A DNA stretch of 64,000 nucleotides. It comes from Rhodovulum steppense (GTDB taxonomy: Bacteria > Pseudomonadota > Alphaproteobacteria > Rhodobacterales > Rhodobacteraceae). The notes below the pieces were generated by a model. The model was not told where the DNA came from and made no database searches. It was given only the letters and a program-made list of their open reading frames with translations. Numbering within the stretch: the first letter of the stretch is position 1; every line of letters begins with the position of its first letter. The position numbers and the translations under genes were made by a program. Shown here one piece after another: positions 34,911-43,452 of this stretch. The stretch lies in contig NZ_SLVM01000003.1 of NCBI RefSeq assembly GCF_004339675.1, forward strand, positions 156,292 through 220,291. Direction: 5' to 3'.

Positions 34911-37400
34911 ATGGACGAGATCAACACCAGTGTCAGCCGCCGCAGGTTCCTGCAGGCCACCGGCGTCACCGGCGCGGCCGCCGCGACGGCGGTCATGGGC
35001 GTGCCGGGCACCGGGCTGGAGGCGACCAGCGCCGAGGCCCAGACCGCCCGCGCGCAACCCAATACCGTGGTGACCAAGAACATCTGCCACCAATGCCCGG
35101 CGCGCTGCGGCATCGACGTCTACACCACCGACGGGCGGGTGCATGCGATCTATGGCACCGCCGATCACCCGATCTCGAACGGCAAGCTCTGCCCCAAGGG
35201 GCCGCTTGGCGTCTACATCCTGTATGATCCCGACCGCTGGCGCGGCCCGATGAAGCGCACCAACCCCGCCAAGGGCCGCAACGAGGATCCGGGCTTCGTG
35301 CCGATTTCCTGGGACGAGGCGCTGGACACCGTCGCCGCCCGCCTGAACGCGCTGCGCGAGGCGGGCGAAAGCCATCGCTTCGCGCTGCTTTACGGGCGCG
35401 GCTGGGGGGCGTCCTGCGCCGGGCTGCAAGGCACGTTCGGCAAGCTCTACGGCTCGCCCAATGTGGCGATCGGGCATTCCTCGATGTGCTCGGACGGCTC
35501 GATCATCTCGAAGAAGATGCTGGACGGCAATGCGGGCTACAACGCCTATGACTACGCCCACACCAACTATATCCTGATGTTCGGCGTGGGCTTCCTGGAA
35601 GCCTTTCGCCCCTACAACAACAACATGCAGGTCTGGGGCCATATCCGCGGCCGCAAATCGCCCAAGACGCGCGTCACCGCCGTCGATGTGCATGTGAACA
35701 CCACGCTCGCGGCCTCGGACCGCGGCCTGCTGATCCGGCCCGGCACCGACGGCGCGCTGGCGCTGGCCATCGCCCATGTGATCCTGACCGAGGGGCTGTG
35801 GGAGAAATCCTTCGTCGGCGACTTCCGCGACGGGCGCAACCGCTTCGTGGCGGGCCAGAGCGTCAGCCCGGCGCTGTTCGAGGAGAAATGGACCCAAGGC
35901 CTGGTCGAGTGGTGGAATGTCGAGCTCAAGGACCGCACCGTCGATTGGGCCGCCGGGATCACCGACATCCCGGCCGACCGGATCCTGGCCACCGCGCGCG
36001 AGTTCGGCAGCACGCGGCCCGCGATGGCGATCTATGAACGCGGCGCCCATGCCCATTCGAACGGCATCTACAACGGCATGGCGATCCATTCGCTGAACGC
36101 GCTGGTGGGCTCAATGTATGCGGTTGGCGGGCTGATGAACCAGATGGGCCCCAGCTATGGCGCCATGCCCGCCGACGAGAACGAGTATATGGACGACTGG
36201 GCGCAGAACGGCGCCTGGAAGGACATGCCCCGCATCGACAGGAAGGGGTCGGCCGATGGCTATCTGATGGCCAACAACATGATGCAGGAGGTCGGGCCGA
36301 ACCATCTGGCGGGCAATCCCTACAAGCTCGACACCATGATGTTCTACCTGACCAACCCGATCTGGACCGCCCCCAACGGCCAGGTCTGGGAGGAGGCGCT
36401 GAAGGATGTCTTCATCATCGACACCTCGCCCTTCCCGTCGGAAACCGGGCATTACGCCGACCTGATCCTGCCCGACCATACCTATCTGGAACGGTTGCAG
36501 GACGCGCCGACCTATCCCTTCCAGGGCTTCCCGATGACGCAACTTCGGGTGCCCGCGGTCGAGCCGCTCCATGACACGAAATATTATGGCGACGTGCTGA
36601 TCGAGATCGGCAAGCGCATGAACGGGCCGATGGGCGAATATTACCGCGCCCTTGGCGATACCGAGAACGTGCTGCGCCACCTGGCCGAGGGCTTCCGCGC
36701 CGATCCGGGCGACAATGGCGTGACCGATTTCGAAAGCTGGAAGGAAAAGGGCGTCTGGTACAAGAAACCCTATATCTACCGGCAGGTGAACGGCACCTTC
36801 TACCGCTGGGACGGACGCGACTACACCATCGAGATGACCGAGGAGGAGGTGCAGGCGAACCTTCTGAAGACCCCCTCGGGCCGGTTCGAGTTCCGCTCCT
36901 CCCAGATGGAGGCCAACGCCGCCTGGATCGCCGAAAGGACCGGGCGCGACCCGGCCCGGCTGATGTTCCCGATCTGGGAGGAGCCGCAGCATCCCGGCGG
37001 CGGCGATCTCTTCCTTGTCACGCCCAAGGTGGCGCTGCATGCCGAGGGGCGCGGCCACAACATCCCCATGGTGATCGCGCATCTGCAACCCACCGTCGGC
37101 GGCCGCGGCGAGGCGTTCTGCGAGATCAACCCCGCAACCGCCGAGGCCCGCGGCATCGGCGATGGCGACATGGTGCGGATTTCGTCCGATGCGGGCGAGG
37201 TGACGGCCCGCGCCCGCGTCTATGCCGGGGTGCGGCCCGATACCATCGTGCTGCCGATGGAATACGGCCATTGGGCCGCCGGGCGCTGGTCAAAGGCGGT
37301 GCCGACCCAGCACAGCGGCGAATGCACCATCAACCAGTCGGACCGGGTCACCGGGCAATGCAACTACTACACGACCAAGGTCAACGTGACCAAGGCCTAG
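34911..37400 (+). CDS. arxA: Arx-type arsenite oxidase catalytic subunit (molybdopterin enzyme)
   Basis: An 829-residue DMSO-reductase-family enzyme. Tat signal SRRRFLQ at residues 9-15, [4Fe-4S] cysteines 59, 62, 66 and 94 (CHQCPARC...LCPKG), and probable molybdenum ligand Cys193 in HSSMCSDGS. YGRGWG at 161-166 matches the XGRGWG motif reported to separate ArxA from respiratory arsenate reductase ArrA and from PsrA/PhsA. It would oxidise arsenite to arsenate in the periplasm, passing electrons via ArxB to ArxC and quinone. The neighbourhood arsR-arsP and ArxXSR-like sensor system supports this. A thiosulfate or polysulfide reductase role cannot be fully excluded from sequence. Confidence 0.82.
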   Translation: MDEINTSVSRRRFLQATGVTGAAAATAVMGVPGTGLEATSAEAQTARAQPNTVVTKNICHQCPARCGIDVYTTDGRVHAIYGTADHPISNGKLCPKGPLGVYILYDPDRWRGPMKRTNPAKGRNEDPGFVPISWDEALDTVAARLNALREAGESHRFALLYGRGWGASCAGLQGTFGKLYGSPNVAIGHSSMCSDGSIISKKMLDGNAGYNAYDYAHTNYILMFGVGFLEAFRPYNNNMQVWGHIRGRKSPKTRVTAVDVHVNTTLAASDRGLLIRPGTDGALALAIAHVILTEGLWEKSFVGDFRDGRNRFVAGQSVSPALFEEKWTQGLVEWWNVELKDRTVDWAAGITDIPADRILATAREFGSTRPAMAIYERGAHAHSNGIYNGMAIHSLNALVGSMYAVGGLMNQMGPSYGAMPADENEYMDDWAQNGAWKDMPRIDRKGSADGYLMANNMMQEVGPNHLAGNPYKLDTMMFYLTNPIWTAPNGQVWEEALKDVFIIDTSPFPSETGHYADLILPDHTYLERLQDAPTYPFQGFPMTQLRVPAVEPLHDTKYYGDVLIEIGKRMNGPMGEYYRALGDTENVLRHLAEGFRADPGDNGVTDFESWKEKGVWYKKPYIYRQVNGTFYRWDGRDYTIEMTEEEVQANLLKTPSGRFEFRSSQMEANAAWIAERTGRDPARLMFPIWEEPQHPGGGDLFLVTPKVALHAEGRGHNIPMVIAHLQPTVGGRGEAFCEINPATAEARGIGDGDMVRISSDAGEVTARARVYAGVRPDTIVLPMEYGHWAAGRWSKAVPTQHSGECTINQSDRVTGQCNYYTTKVNVTKA

Positions 37401-37418
37401 GGACGGGAGGACTCTGAT

Positions 37419-38174
37419 ATGCCCAAATGGGGAATGGTCATCGACCTTGAAACCTGCACCGGCTGCCAGGCCTGCACCACGGCCTGCGCGATGGAGAACA
37501 ACCGCCTGCCGGGCGAGAACTGGCAGGACGTGCTGTTCTATTCCGAGGGCAGCTATCCCAACATGAAGCTCAGCTGGCTGCCGCGCCCCTGCATGCAGTG
37601 CGAGAACCCGTCCTGCGTGTCGGTCTGCCCGACGCGGGCCACCTACCAGACCGAGGACGGGGTGGTGCTGGTGGACTGGAACAAGTGCATCGGCTGCAAG
37701 TACTGCATGGTCGCCTGCCCCTACGGGGTGCGCTTCTACATGGACGAAAAGCCGGTGGTCGAACCCGATATCCGCGCCGCCTTTCCCGGCGAGGGGCAGC
37801 GGTCCTGGAACCCGCCCTTCAGGATGCCCGACGAATACGAGGACCCGTCGAAGGGCATCGGCATCCAGCCCAAGGGCGTCGTGTCGAAATGCACCTTCTG
37901 CTATCACAAGGTCAGCCAGGCCCCCGAAGGCGTCGCCGATCTGGACGAGGCGAACCCCGAGACCAGGGAATTCACGCCTGCCTGCGTGCGCGTCTGCGCG
38001 CCCAAGGCGCGGTTCTTCGGCGATCTCGACAATCCCGAAAGCAAGGTGAACGAGCTGATCGCCGAAAAGGGCGGCGTGCGGCTCAAGGAAGAGACCGGCA
38101 ACAAGCCGAAGGTCTATTACCTGTCCGGGGGCGGCGCGCCCGTCGTGCCCGGCAAGCGATCCACGCGGTCCTGA
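37419..38174 (+). CDS. arxB: Four-cluster [4Fe-4S] electron-transfer subunit ArxB
   Basis: A 251-residue DmsB/PsrB-like subunit with sixteen-cysteine architecture: CTGCQACTTAC (residues about 13-23), CMQCENPSCVSVCP (about 59-72), CIGCKYCMVACP (about 89-100) and CTFCYHK...CVRVCAPKA (about 153-195). It carries electrons from ArxA to the membrane subunit. No signal peptide; it is exported bound to ArxA. The start follows GGGAGGACT. Spacing to arxA is 18 bp. Confidence 0.9.
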   Translation: MPKWGMVIDLETCTGCQACTTACAMENNRLPGENWQDVLFYSEGSYPNMKLSWLPRPCMQCENPSCVSVCPTRATYQTEDGVVLVDWNKCIGCKYCMVACPYGVRFYMDEKPVVEPDIRAAFPGEGQRSWNPPFRMPDEYEDPSKGIGIQPKGVVSKCTFCYHKVSQAPEGVADLDEANPETREFTPACVRVCAPKARFFGDLDNPESKVNELIAEKGGVRLKEETGNKPKVYYLSGGGAPVVPGKRSTRS

Positions 38175-38194
38175 TCGGACGGGAGGAATGAACC

Positions 38195-39349
38195 ATGGCG
38201 AGCATGACTGAAACGGCCCCCGCCGTCGAACGGGGCAATCACTTCCAGATGCACCTGATCGTGGCGCTGGCGCTTGTCGCCATCGGCGGCGGCTATGCGC
38301 TGTTCGAGTTGCTGCAATACGGAAAGGTGCAGTTCAACACCACGAATTACGGCATCTTCTGGGGCTTTCCCATCGTCGTCTACGACTACTTCCTGCTGAC
38401 CTCGACGGGTCTGGCGATGGTGGCCGCGCTTTACCATGTCTTCGGCCTGGAGGAGTTCAAGTTCGTCGCCAAGCGATGCCTGTGGCTCGCGCTGGCGGGC
38501 CTGATGGGCGGGGTCGCGGTGCTGTTTCTCGAACTCGGCAACCCGTGGATCGCGCTCTGGGCCACGCCGCTGAACATGCAGACATCCTCGCCGCTGTTCT
38601 GGAAGGTGCTGCTGGTGGGGGCCTATACCGCGCTTCTGGCGATCGTGCTGCTGGGCACCATCGTCAACCGCGACGACCGGCGCAATCCGCTGATGTATGC
38701 TGTGGGCCTGCTGGCGCTGCTGATCACGCTGGCGGCGGGCTCGGTCTACGGCATGATGGCGATGCGGCCGGTCTGGTTCGGCGGCCAGTTGCCGGTGGTG
38801 TTCCTGATCGAAAGCTTCATGGGCGCGCTGGCCTTCACGGTGTTCTTCACCCATCTCAAGAACGGCTTCAACCACGACACGATGCGGCCGCAGACCCGCG
38901 CGCTGTTCGAGGGCACGCTGGCCAACATGTTCGCGATCTCGATCGCGCTGCACTTCATCCTGCATGCGGGCCGCGTCGTCACCGGGCTCTGGTCGAATGC
39001 CGAGGGCTTTCAGGTCTGGGGGCATATCGTGGCCAGCCCGCTGTTCCACTTCTCGATGTGGGGCTGCATCGCGCTGCCCTTCGTGCTGATGCTGCTGCCC
39101 GCGACGCGCCGCAACGGGATGGCGCAGATCCTCGCGGCGGCGCTGGTGATGATCGGCCTTCTGATAAGCCGTTACGAGTTCATCATCGGCGGCCAGCAGG
39201 TGACGCTGTTCAAGGGCAGCTGGTCGCCCGAGATCCTGTCCTATTCGCCCTCGATCGGGGAATGGGCGCTGCTGGTGCTGGCGGTGGGCATCGCCAATGC
39301 GGTCTATGCCTTCGCCGCCTGGAAGCTGGGCGCCGAGGAACACCGCTGA
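38195..39349 (+). CDS. arxC: NrfD/PsrC-type membrane anchor ArxC
   Basis: A 384-residue membrane protein with about ten transmembrane helices, matching the NrfD/PsrC family (FWGFPIVVYDYFLLTSTGLAM at residues about 49-69, AGSVYGMMAMRP). It anchors the ArxAB unit and exchanges electrons with quinone; in Arx the direction is arsenite to quinone. The start has GGGAGGAATGAACC upstream, 20 bp after arxB. Length and order (A-B-C-D) match known Arx operons. Confidence 0.88.
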   Translation: MASMTETAPAVERGNHFQMHLIVALALVAIGGGYALFELLQYGKVQFNTTNYGIFWGFPIVVYDYFLLTSTGLAMVAALYHVFGLEEFKFVAKRCLWLALAGLMGGVAVLFLELGNPWIALWATPLNMQTSSPLFWKVLLVGAYTALLAIVLLGTIVNRDDRRNPLMYAVGLLALLITLAAGSVYGMMAMRPVWFGGQLPVVFLIESFMGALAFTVFFTHLKNGFNHDTMRPQTRALFEGTLANMFAISIALHFILHAGRVVTGLWSNAEGFQVWGHIVASPLFHFSMWGCIALPFVLMLLPATRRNGMAQILAAALVMIGLLISRYEFIIGGQQVTLFKGSWSPEILSYSPSIGEWALLVLAVGIANAVYAFAAWKLGAEEHR

Positions 39350-39362
39350 GCGCAGGACCACG

Positions 39363-39392
39363 GGCGGGGCGGCCATTGCGCGCCGCCCCGCC
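39363..39392 (+). terminator. Stem-loop between arxC and arxD
   Basis: GGCGGGGCGGC and GCCGCCCCGCC form an 11-bp perfect stem with an 8-base loop in the 64-bp gap. No T-run. It may partially terminate or stabilise the mRNA so that less chaperone than enzyme is made. Confidence 0.55.
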
Positions 39393-39413
39393 GCATCACG
39401 ACAAGGGGACGAC

Positions 39414-40271
39414 ATGACCAGCCCGACCGCCGCCACCGCCTATGCACGACGCGATCTCTGGCTCTGCCTTGCGCGCGCCTTTGCGCCGCCCGCCACGGGG
39501 CCGGATTACCTGGCCAGCTTTCGCGCCGACCTGCCCGAGGACCTGGCCGCCATCGGCGACGAGATCGGTATGCATCTGGGCGCCGAGATCGCCGGTTTCC
39601 GCGCCGCCGCCGCCCGGATCGCCGCGCCGATGGACCTGCAACGGCTCTATGCCGCGCTGTTCCTGACCCCGCCGACCCCGGTCATGGTCAATACCTGCTT
39701 CTACATCGACGGCGGGTTGAAAGGCGCCAGCGAACAGGGGCTGGAACAGGCCTATGCCCGCCACGGCTTTCAACGCCACACCCATTTCAGCGACCTCAAC
39801 GACACCGTCGGCGTGCAGGGCGATTTCCTCGCGCTGCTCTACGACCGCGCGGGCGACAAGGCGACGGCGGGCGACGACATCGCCGCGCGCGCCTATCTGG
39901 CCGAGGCCGAGGCTTTCATCGCCGACTTTCCCTGCCGCTGGATCACGCCCTTGCTGCGCGATCTGGAAACGGTCTGCCGCAGCCATGACCTGAACCAGGC
40001 CTATGCGCATCTGGCGCGCATCATCTGGCTGGCGGTCGAGAGCGCGATGAAGGCCCCCGAGAGCGCCGGGATCAAGGACGGCATGGCGCAACTGCCCGCC
40101 GGATCGGCCCGCGGCATCGGCGCGCTGACCGCCGCGGACCTGGCCGAGATCGCCTATCGGCTGGAGCGGGACGGGCTGTCCTGGGGCCATGTCACGCTGC
40201 ATGAGGGCTGGGACGACGCGGTATTCGCGGCGCGGCAGGTCAAGGGAGAGGGCGTTGAAACGGTCGATTGA
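39414..40271 (+). CDS. arxD: TorD-family molybdoenzyme chaperone ArxD
   Basis: A 285-residue all-helical TorD/DmsD-type chaperone: RRDLWLCLARAFAPP at residues about 12-26, LQRLYAALFLTPP about 79-91, and HTHFSDLNDTVGVQGDFLALLYDR, which contains the conserved LxxDH-like region. It binds the Tat signal of ArxA and keeps it in the cytoplasm until cofactor insertion. ATG 39414 has AAGGGG upstream. It overlaps the next small gene by 17 bp. Confidence 0.82.
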   Translation: MTSPTAATAYARRDLWLCLARAFAPPATGPDYLASFRADLPEDLAAIGDEIGMHLGAEIAGFRAAAARIAAPMDLQRLYAALFLTPPTPVMVNTCFYIDGGLKGASEQGLEQAYARHGFQRHTHFSDLNDTVGVQGDFLALLYDRAGDKATAGDDIAARAYLAEAEAFIADFPCRWITPLLRDLETVCRSHDLNQAYAHLARIIWLAVESAMKAPESAGIKDGMAQLPAGSARGIGALTAADLAEIAYRLERDGLSWGHVTLHEGWDDAVFAARQVKGEGVETVD

Positions 40272-40506
40272 GATCGCGGCCGCGACCCTTGCGCTGACGC
40301 TTGCGGCACCGCCCGCATTGCCCTGGTCCTGCGCCTCGGACGAGCCGCTGGCGGCAACCGCGACGCCCGAGGACCGCGAACGGATCGCGGCCGAGATCGC
40401 CCGCCAGCGCGCGCTGGCCGAGGCGATGGACTGCATAGCGGCGGGCCGCGCCGACTGTCCCGCGATGCCCGCGCTGACGCCCGTGGGGGCACAAGCTGGC
40501 CAATGA
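40255..40506 (+). CDS. Small exported protein after arxD, unknown
   Basis: An 83-residue protein from a TTG start with AAGGGAGAG upstream, overlapping arxD. It has a signal peptide (KRSIEIAAATLALTLAAPPALP) and a short mature part with three cysteines (SCASDE, DCIAAGRADCPAM) and a helix (DRERIAAEIARQRALAEA). The cysteine pair DC...DC could form a disulfide or bind metal; no CxxCH is present. It is probably part of the arx transcript and lies directly before the cytochrome gene. Family not recognised. Confidence 0.6.
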   Translation: MKRSIEIAAATLALTLAAPPALPWSCASDEPLAATATPEDRERIAAEIARQRALAEAMDCIAAGRADCPAMPALTPVGAQAGQ

Positions 40507-40516
40507 ACCGATCCGC

Positions 40517-41022
40517 GTGATCGCGCTGATCTGCCTGGCGCTGGCCACCCCCCTTCAGGCGGAAATGGGCGGCGAGGATTACCGCAGCGGGGCGGGTGCC
40601 CTGAGCGCGGAGGAACGCGCCGCCGCCCGCGCCCGTCTGGCCGAGCAGATCGCCGCCGAACGCGCCCGCGCCGAGGAGGCCGCCCGCCGCGCAAGCGAGG
40701 ACGCCGCCCGCCTTGCCGCCGAGCGCGCCGCCCTGCCCCGCGCCGAACGGCTGATCGAGGCGCGCTGCCGCACCTGCCACGACCGCGCCAGATCGACGCC
40801 GCGCGGCTGGGGACACTGGGCTGGACCTTCACGGTGATGCGCATGGACCTGCTGAACGGCGCCCGCCTGCAACCCGGCGACCGGGCCGAGATCGTCCGCC
40901 ACCTCGCCGCCCGCAACCCCGAGCGCACGCGCCTGGAATGGGCCGTGGCGGCGGTGGCGGCTTTATCGGCCCTGCTGCTGGCCTTCGCCCTTCGTCGCCG
41001 GAGGCGCGGCGGGGCACACTGA
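40517..41022 (+). pseudogene. c-type cytochrome gene interrupted by a one-base frameshift
   Basis: A GTG start gives a signal peptide (IALICLALATPLQA), a charged helix rich in Glu/Arg/Ala (about residues 30-75) and a haem site CRTCH (84-88). The frame then stops at 40837. From about 40789 another frame continues sensibly: QIDAARLGTLGWTFTVMRMD (candidate axial Met), GDRAEIVRHLAARNP, and a C-terminal transmembrane helix with an RRRRR tail ending at 41022. One missing base near 40781-40790 (CGCGCC) would explain it. It would be a membrane-anchored monohaem cytochrome, a likely electron partner of the Arx system. A sequencing error is possible. Confidence 0.75.
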
Positions 41023-41075
41023 GGAAAGGCCGCGTATCGCCGGACCGGACAGGACGGTCCGCCGTCCGCGCGCTG

Positions 41076-41492
41076 TCAGCGCCATGCGCGACCGGAGCCC
41101 GTTGTCCTCGCCAGAGAGTCGGAGAACGGCATCACGACCGCCCTGCCCTCGGCGCGCCAGCGCCTGATGCCACCTTCGATGTGATCGACATGGCGAAAAC
41201 CCGACTTTTCGAGGAGGGGCAGGACAGCCTGGGTCCGACGGCCGCTTCGACAAACAAGCAGGATCGGCGCATCGGGACCGACCTCGGCCGCCAGAGCAGC
41301 GACGAAGCGATCCGCATCGTAGGAACCATCTTCGGCAAAGAACGTCATCAGGATCGCATCCTCGATCACGCCAGTCGCGTGCCACTCCGCCGCCGTGCGG
41401 ATATCCACGATGACGGGCTCTGACGCCCAGCCACCCGATGGTGCGCATAGCACCAGACAGGCGCACACCATGCCAAACCACTTGCACATCAT
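41076..41492 (-). CDS. Exported rhodanese-like sulfurtransferase
   Basis: A 138-residue single-domain rhodanese with signal peptide (MCKWFGMVCACLVLCAPSGGWA). The active loop is CRSGRRT (Cys about residue 91 in ILLVCRSGRRTQ) and the N-terminal VIVDIRTAAEWHATGVI and C-terminal HIEGGIRRW match the family. It could handle sulfane sulfur, or by analogy arsenate, in the periplasm. It is convergent with the arx genes. ATG 41492 is followed by ATG 41489; AGAGG lies upstream. Longer frames upstream lack similarity. Confidence 0.88.
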   Translation of the reverse strand: MMCKWFGMVCACLVLCAPSGGWASEPVIVDIRTAAEWHATGVIEDAILMTFFAEDGSYDADRFVAALAAEVGPDAPILLVCRSGRRTQAVLPLLEKSGFRHVDHIEGGIRRWRAEGRAVVMPFSDSLARTTGSGRAWR

Positions 41493-41815
41493 GGTCGCCA
41501 CCTCTCGCCGCCTGCCATCCATATGCCCGATCCCGCAAGAACGGACGAAACCCCGTTCGCCCACCCTCAGGGAGATGAACCGCAGCAGCGCCGCCCGGTC
41601 AACTGCCCCTTCCCGCAGATGCCCCAAAAGAATGTGAACAGGCATGGCAACCCGATCCCTTGCCCCGGGGGTAGATGGGATCGGCATTGGGCACCGATGG
41701 GGGCCGACTTCGACACCGAACGACGCCGAACTTGGCCGTCACCCCTCGGCCCGCCATGGCCGGAACGGACGACAGCGGTTCTGGCCCGATCCGCCTTCGG
41801 CACGAGGGAGTGGTC
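41493..41815. other. 323-bp region without a supported gene
   Basis: No coding or structural feature stands out. It separates the rhodanese gene from the end of the GntP permease gene, both on the minus strand, and presumably contains the rhodanese promoter. Confidence 0.4.
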
Positions 41816-43195
41816 TCAGAAACTACCCAGCAACGTGCCCAGCGTCACCAGCACGATCAGCGCCAGAACCGGGATCGCCACCGCAACCATGGCAACGTCG
41901 CCATAGGCCTGCCGGTGGGTCAGCCCGCAGATCGTCAGAAGGGTGATCACCGCACCATTATGCGGCAGCGCATCCAGCCCGCCAGTGGCCACGGCCGTCA
42001 CCCGGTGCAACAGGTCGGGCGATATCCCGGCCGCCGCGCCCATCTCGCGATAGGTTTCGCCAAGCGTCGCAAGCGCGATCGACATCCCACCCGAGGCCGA
42101 TCCGGTCATGCCGGCCAGAAGGCTCGTGCCCACCGCCAGCGAGATCAGGGGATTGTCGCCGCCCACCGTCACCACCCAGTCGCGGATCATGCCGAAGGCG
42201 GAAAGCGAGGCGATCACGGCCCCGAATCCCACAAGGCTCGCGGTGTTGAAGATGGGCTTAAGCGCGTCAGACGCGCCCCGTTCCAGCGTGTCGGCCAGGC
42301 CATCGGCCAGCCGCCGCCAGTTCAGCGCCACCAGCGCCAGCGAGGCCAGCGTCAGCGCCGCGATGATCGACCAGACCCCGCGCAACGCGCCGATATCGGT
42401 CTGGCCGTATTCAGGCCGGGCCAGATAGCCCGTGTCCATCGTCGGGATCACCGCAAAGGTGAAACCGAGGTTCAGCACCAGCACAAGCACAAGCGGCGCT
42501 GCCGCCACGCCCAGCGGGGGCGCCGCCCGCCCGTCCGTCCCGGTGCCGTCCTGCGGCGCGTCGCCATAGCCCGGTCCCAGCGCCCGGGCGCGGTATTCCA
42601 GCCAGGCCCAGCCCAGCCCCAGCATCAACGCCCCGCAGATCACCCCGAGTCCCGGCGCGGCGAAGGGGGTGGTGCCGAAATAGGGCATCGGAATGGCGTT
42701 CTGGATTGCCGGTGTACCCGGCAGCGCCGTCATGGTGAAGGTAAAGGCCCCCAGCGCGATCGTGGCCGGGATCAGCACCTTGGGCAGTTCGGCCTCGCGG
42801 AACAGCGCCGAGGCGATGGGCCAGACGGCGAAAGCCACCACGAACAGCGACACGCCGCCATAGGTCATCACCGCACAGGAAAGGATCACCGCAAGGATCG
42901 CACGGCGTGGCCCCAACCCGCGGATGATGCCATCGGCCAGCGCCCGCGCCGAGCCCGAGGCCTCCATCAGCTTACCGAACACCGCGCCCAGCAGGAAAAG
43001 CGGGAAGTACTGGATGACGAAGCCGCCGGTGGCCTGCATGAATACCTGCGTATAGCTGGCCAGCACCGGCCCGCCCTCGGCCAGCAATACCGCCAGCAGC
43101 GCCAGCGCCGGGGCCAGCAGCAGCAGGCTGAGGCCGCGATAGGCCAGCCACATCAGCGCCCCCAGCGCCATGGCGATGACAAGGATGCCGACCAT
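41816..43195 (-). CDS. GntP-family permease
   Basis: A 459-residue membrane protein with about twelve hydrophobic segments and GntP-family patterns: FPLFLLGAVFGKLMEASGSARALADGI (about residues 64-90), TYGGVSLFVVAFAVWPIA (about 113-130), and the mirrored C-terminal MTGSASGGMSIALATLGETY and LPHNGAVITLLTICGLTHRQAY. GntP members import gluconate or related hydroxy acids by proton symport. It stands alone; cargo is not predictable. Confidence 0.88.
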   Translation of the reverse strand: MVGILVIAMALGALMWLAYRGLSLLLLAPALALLAVLLAEGGPVLASYTQVFMQATGGFVIQYFPLFLLGAVFGKLMEASGSARALADGIIRGLGPRRAILAVILSCAVMTYGGVSLFVVAFAVWPIASALFREAELPKVLIPATIALGAFTFTMTALPGTPAIQNAIPMPYFGTTPFAAPGLGVICGALMLGLGWAWLEYRARALGPGYGDAPQDGTGTDGRAAPPLGVAAAPLVLVLVLNLGFTFAVIPTMDTGYLARPEYGQTDIGALRGVWSIIAALTLASLALVALNWRRLADGLADTLERGASDALKPIFNTASLVGFGAVIASLSAFGMIRDWVVTVGGDNPLISLAVGTSLLAGMTGSASGGMSIALATLGETYREMGAAAGISPDLLHRVTAVATGGLDALPHNGAVITLLTICGLTHRQAYGDVAMVAVAIPVLALIVLVTLGTLLGSF

Positions 43196-43452
43196 CGCCT
43201 AGCCCGCCCGCACGGCGGATCTGCATCCGGCCGACCCGCAGGCACGATGGCCGGGGGCGATGGCCTTGCGATGATCCTGTCCGGGCATGTGATTTCCATG
43301 CTGCATTGCGGCATGAATATCCTGACGGAAGGTCCGGGGCAATGGTGCCCTTCGCCGCCGCTGCCTAGACCCGGACGACCGAGCGGTGTCAGGATCGCGA
43401 CCGGCATCGGCCCTGCCGTTCCATCCTGCCCCGGTCTGTGCGATGACATGGC

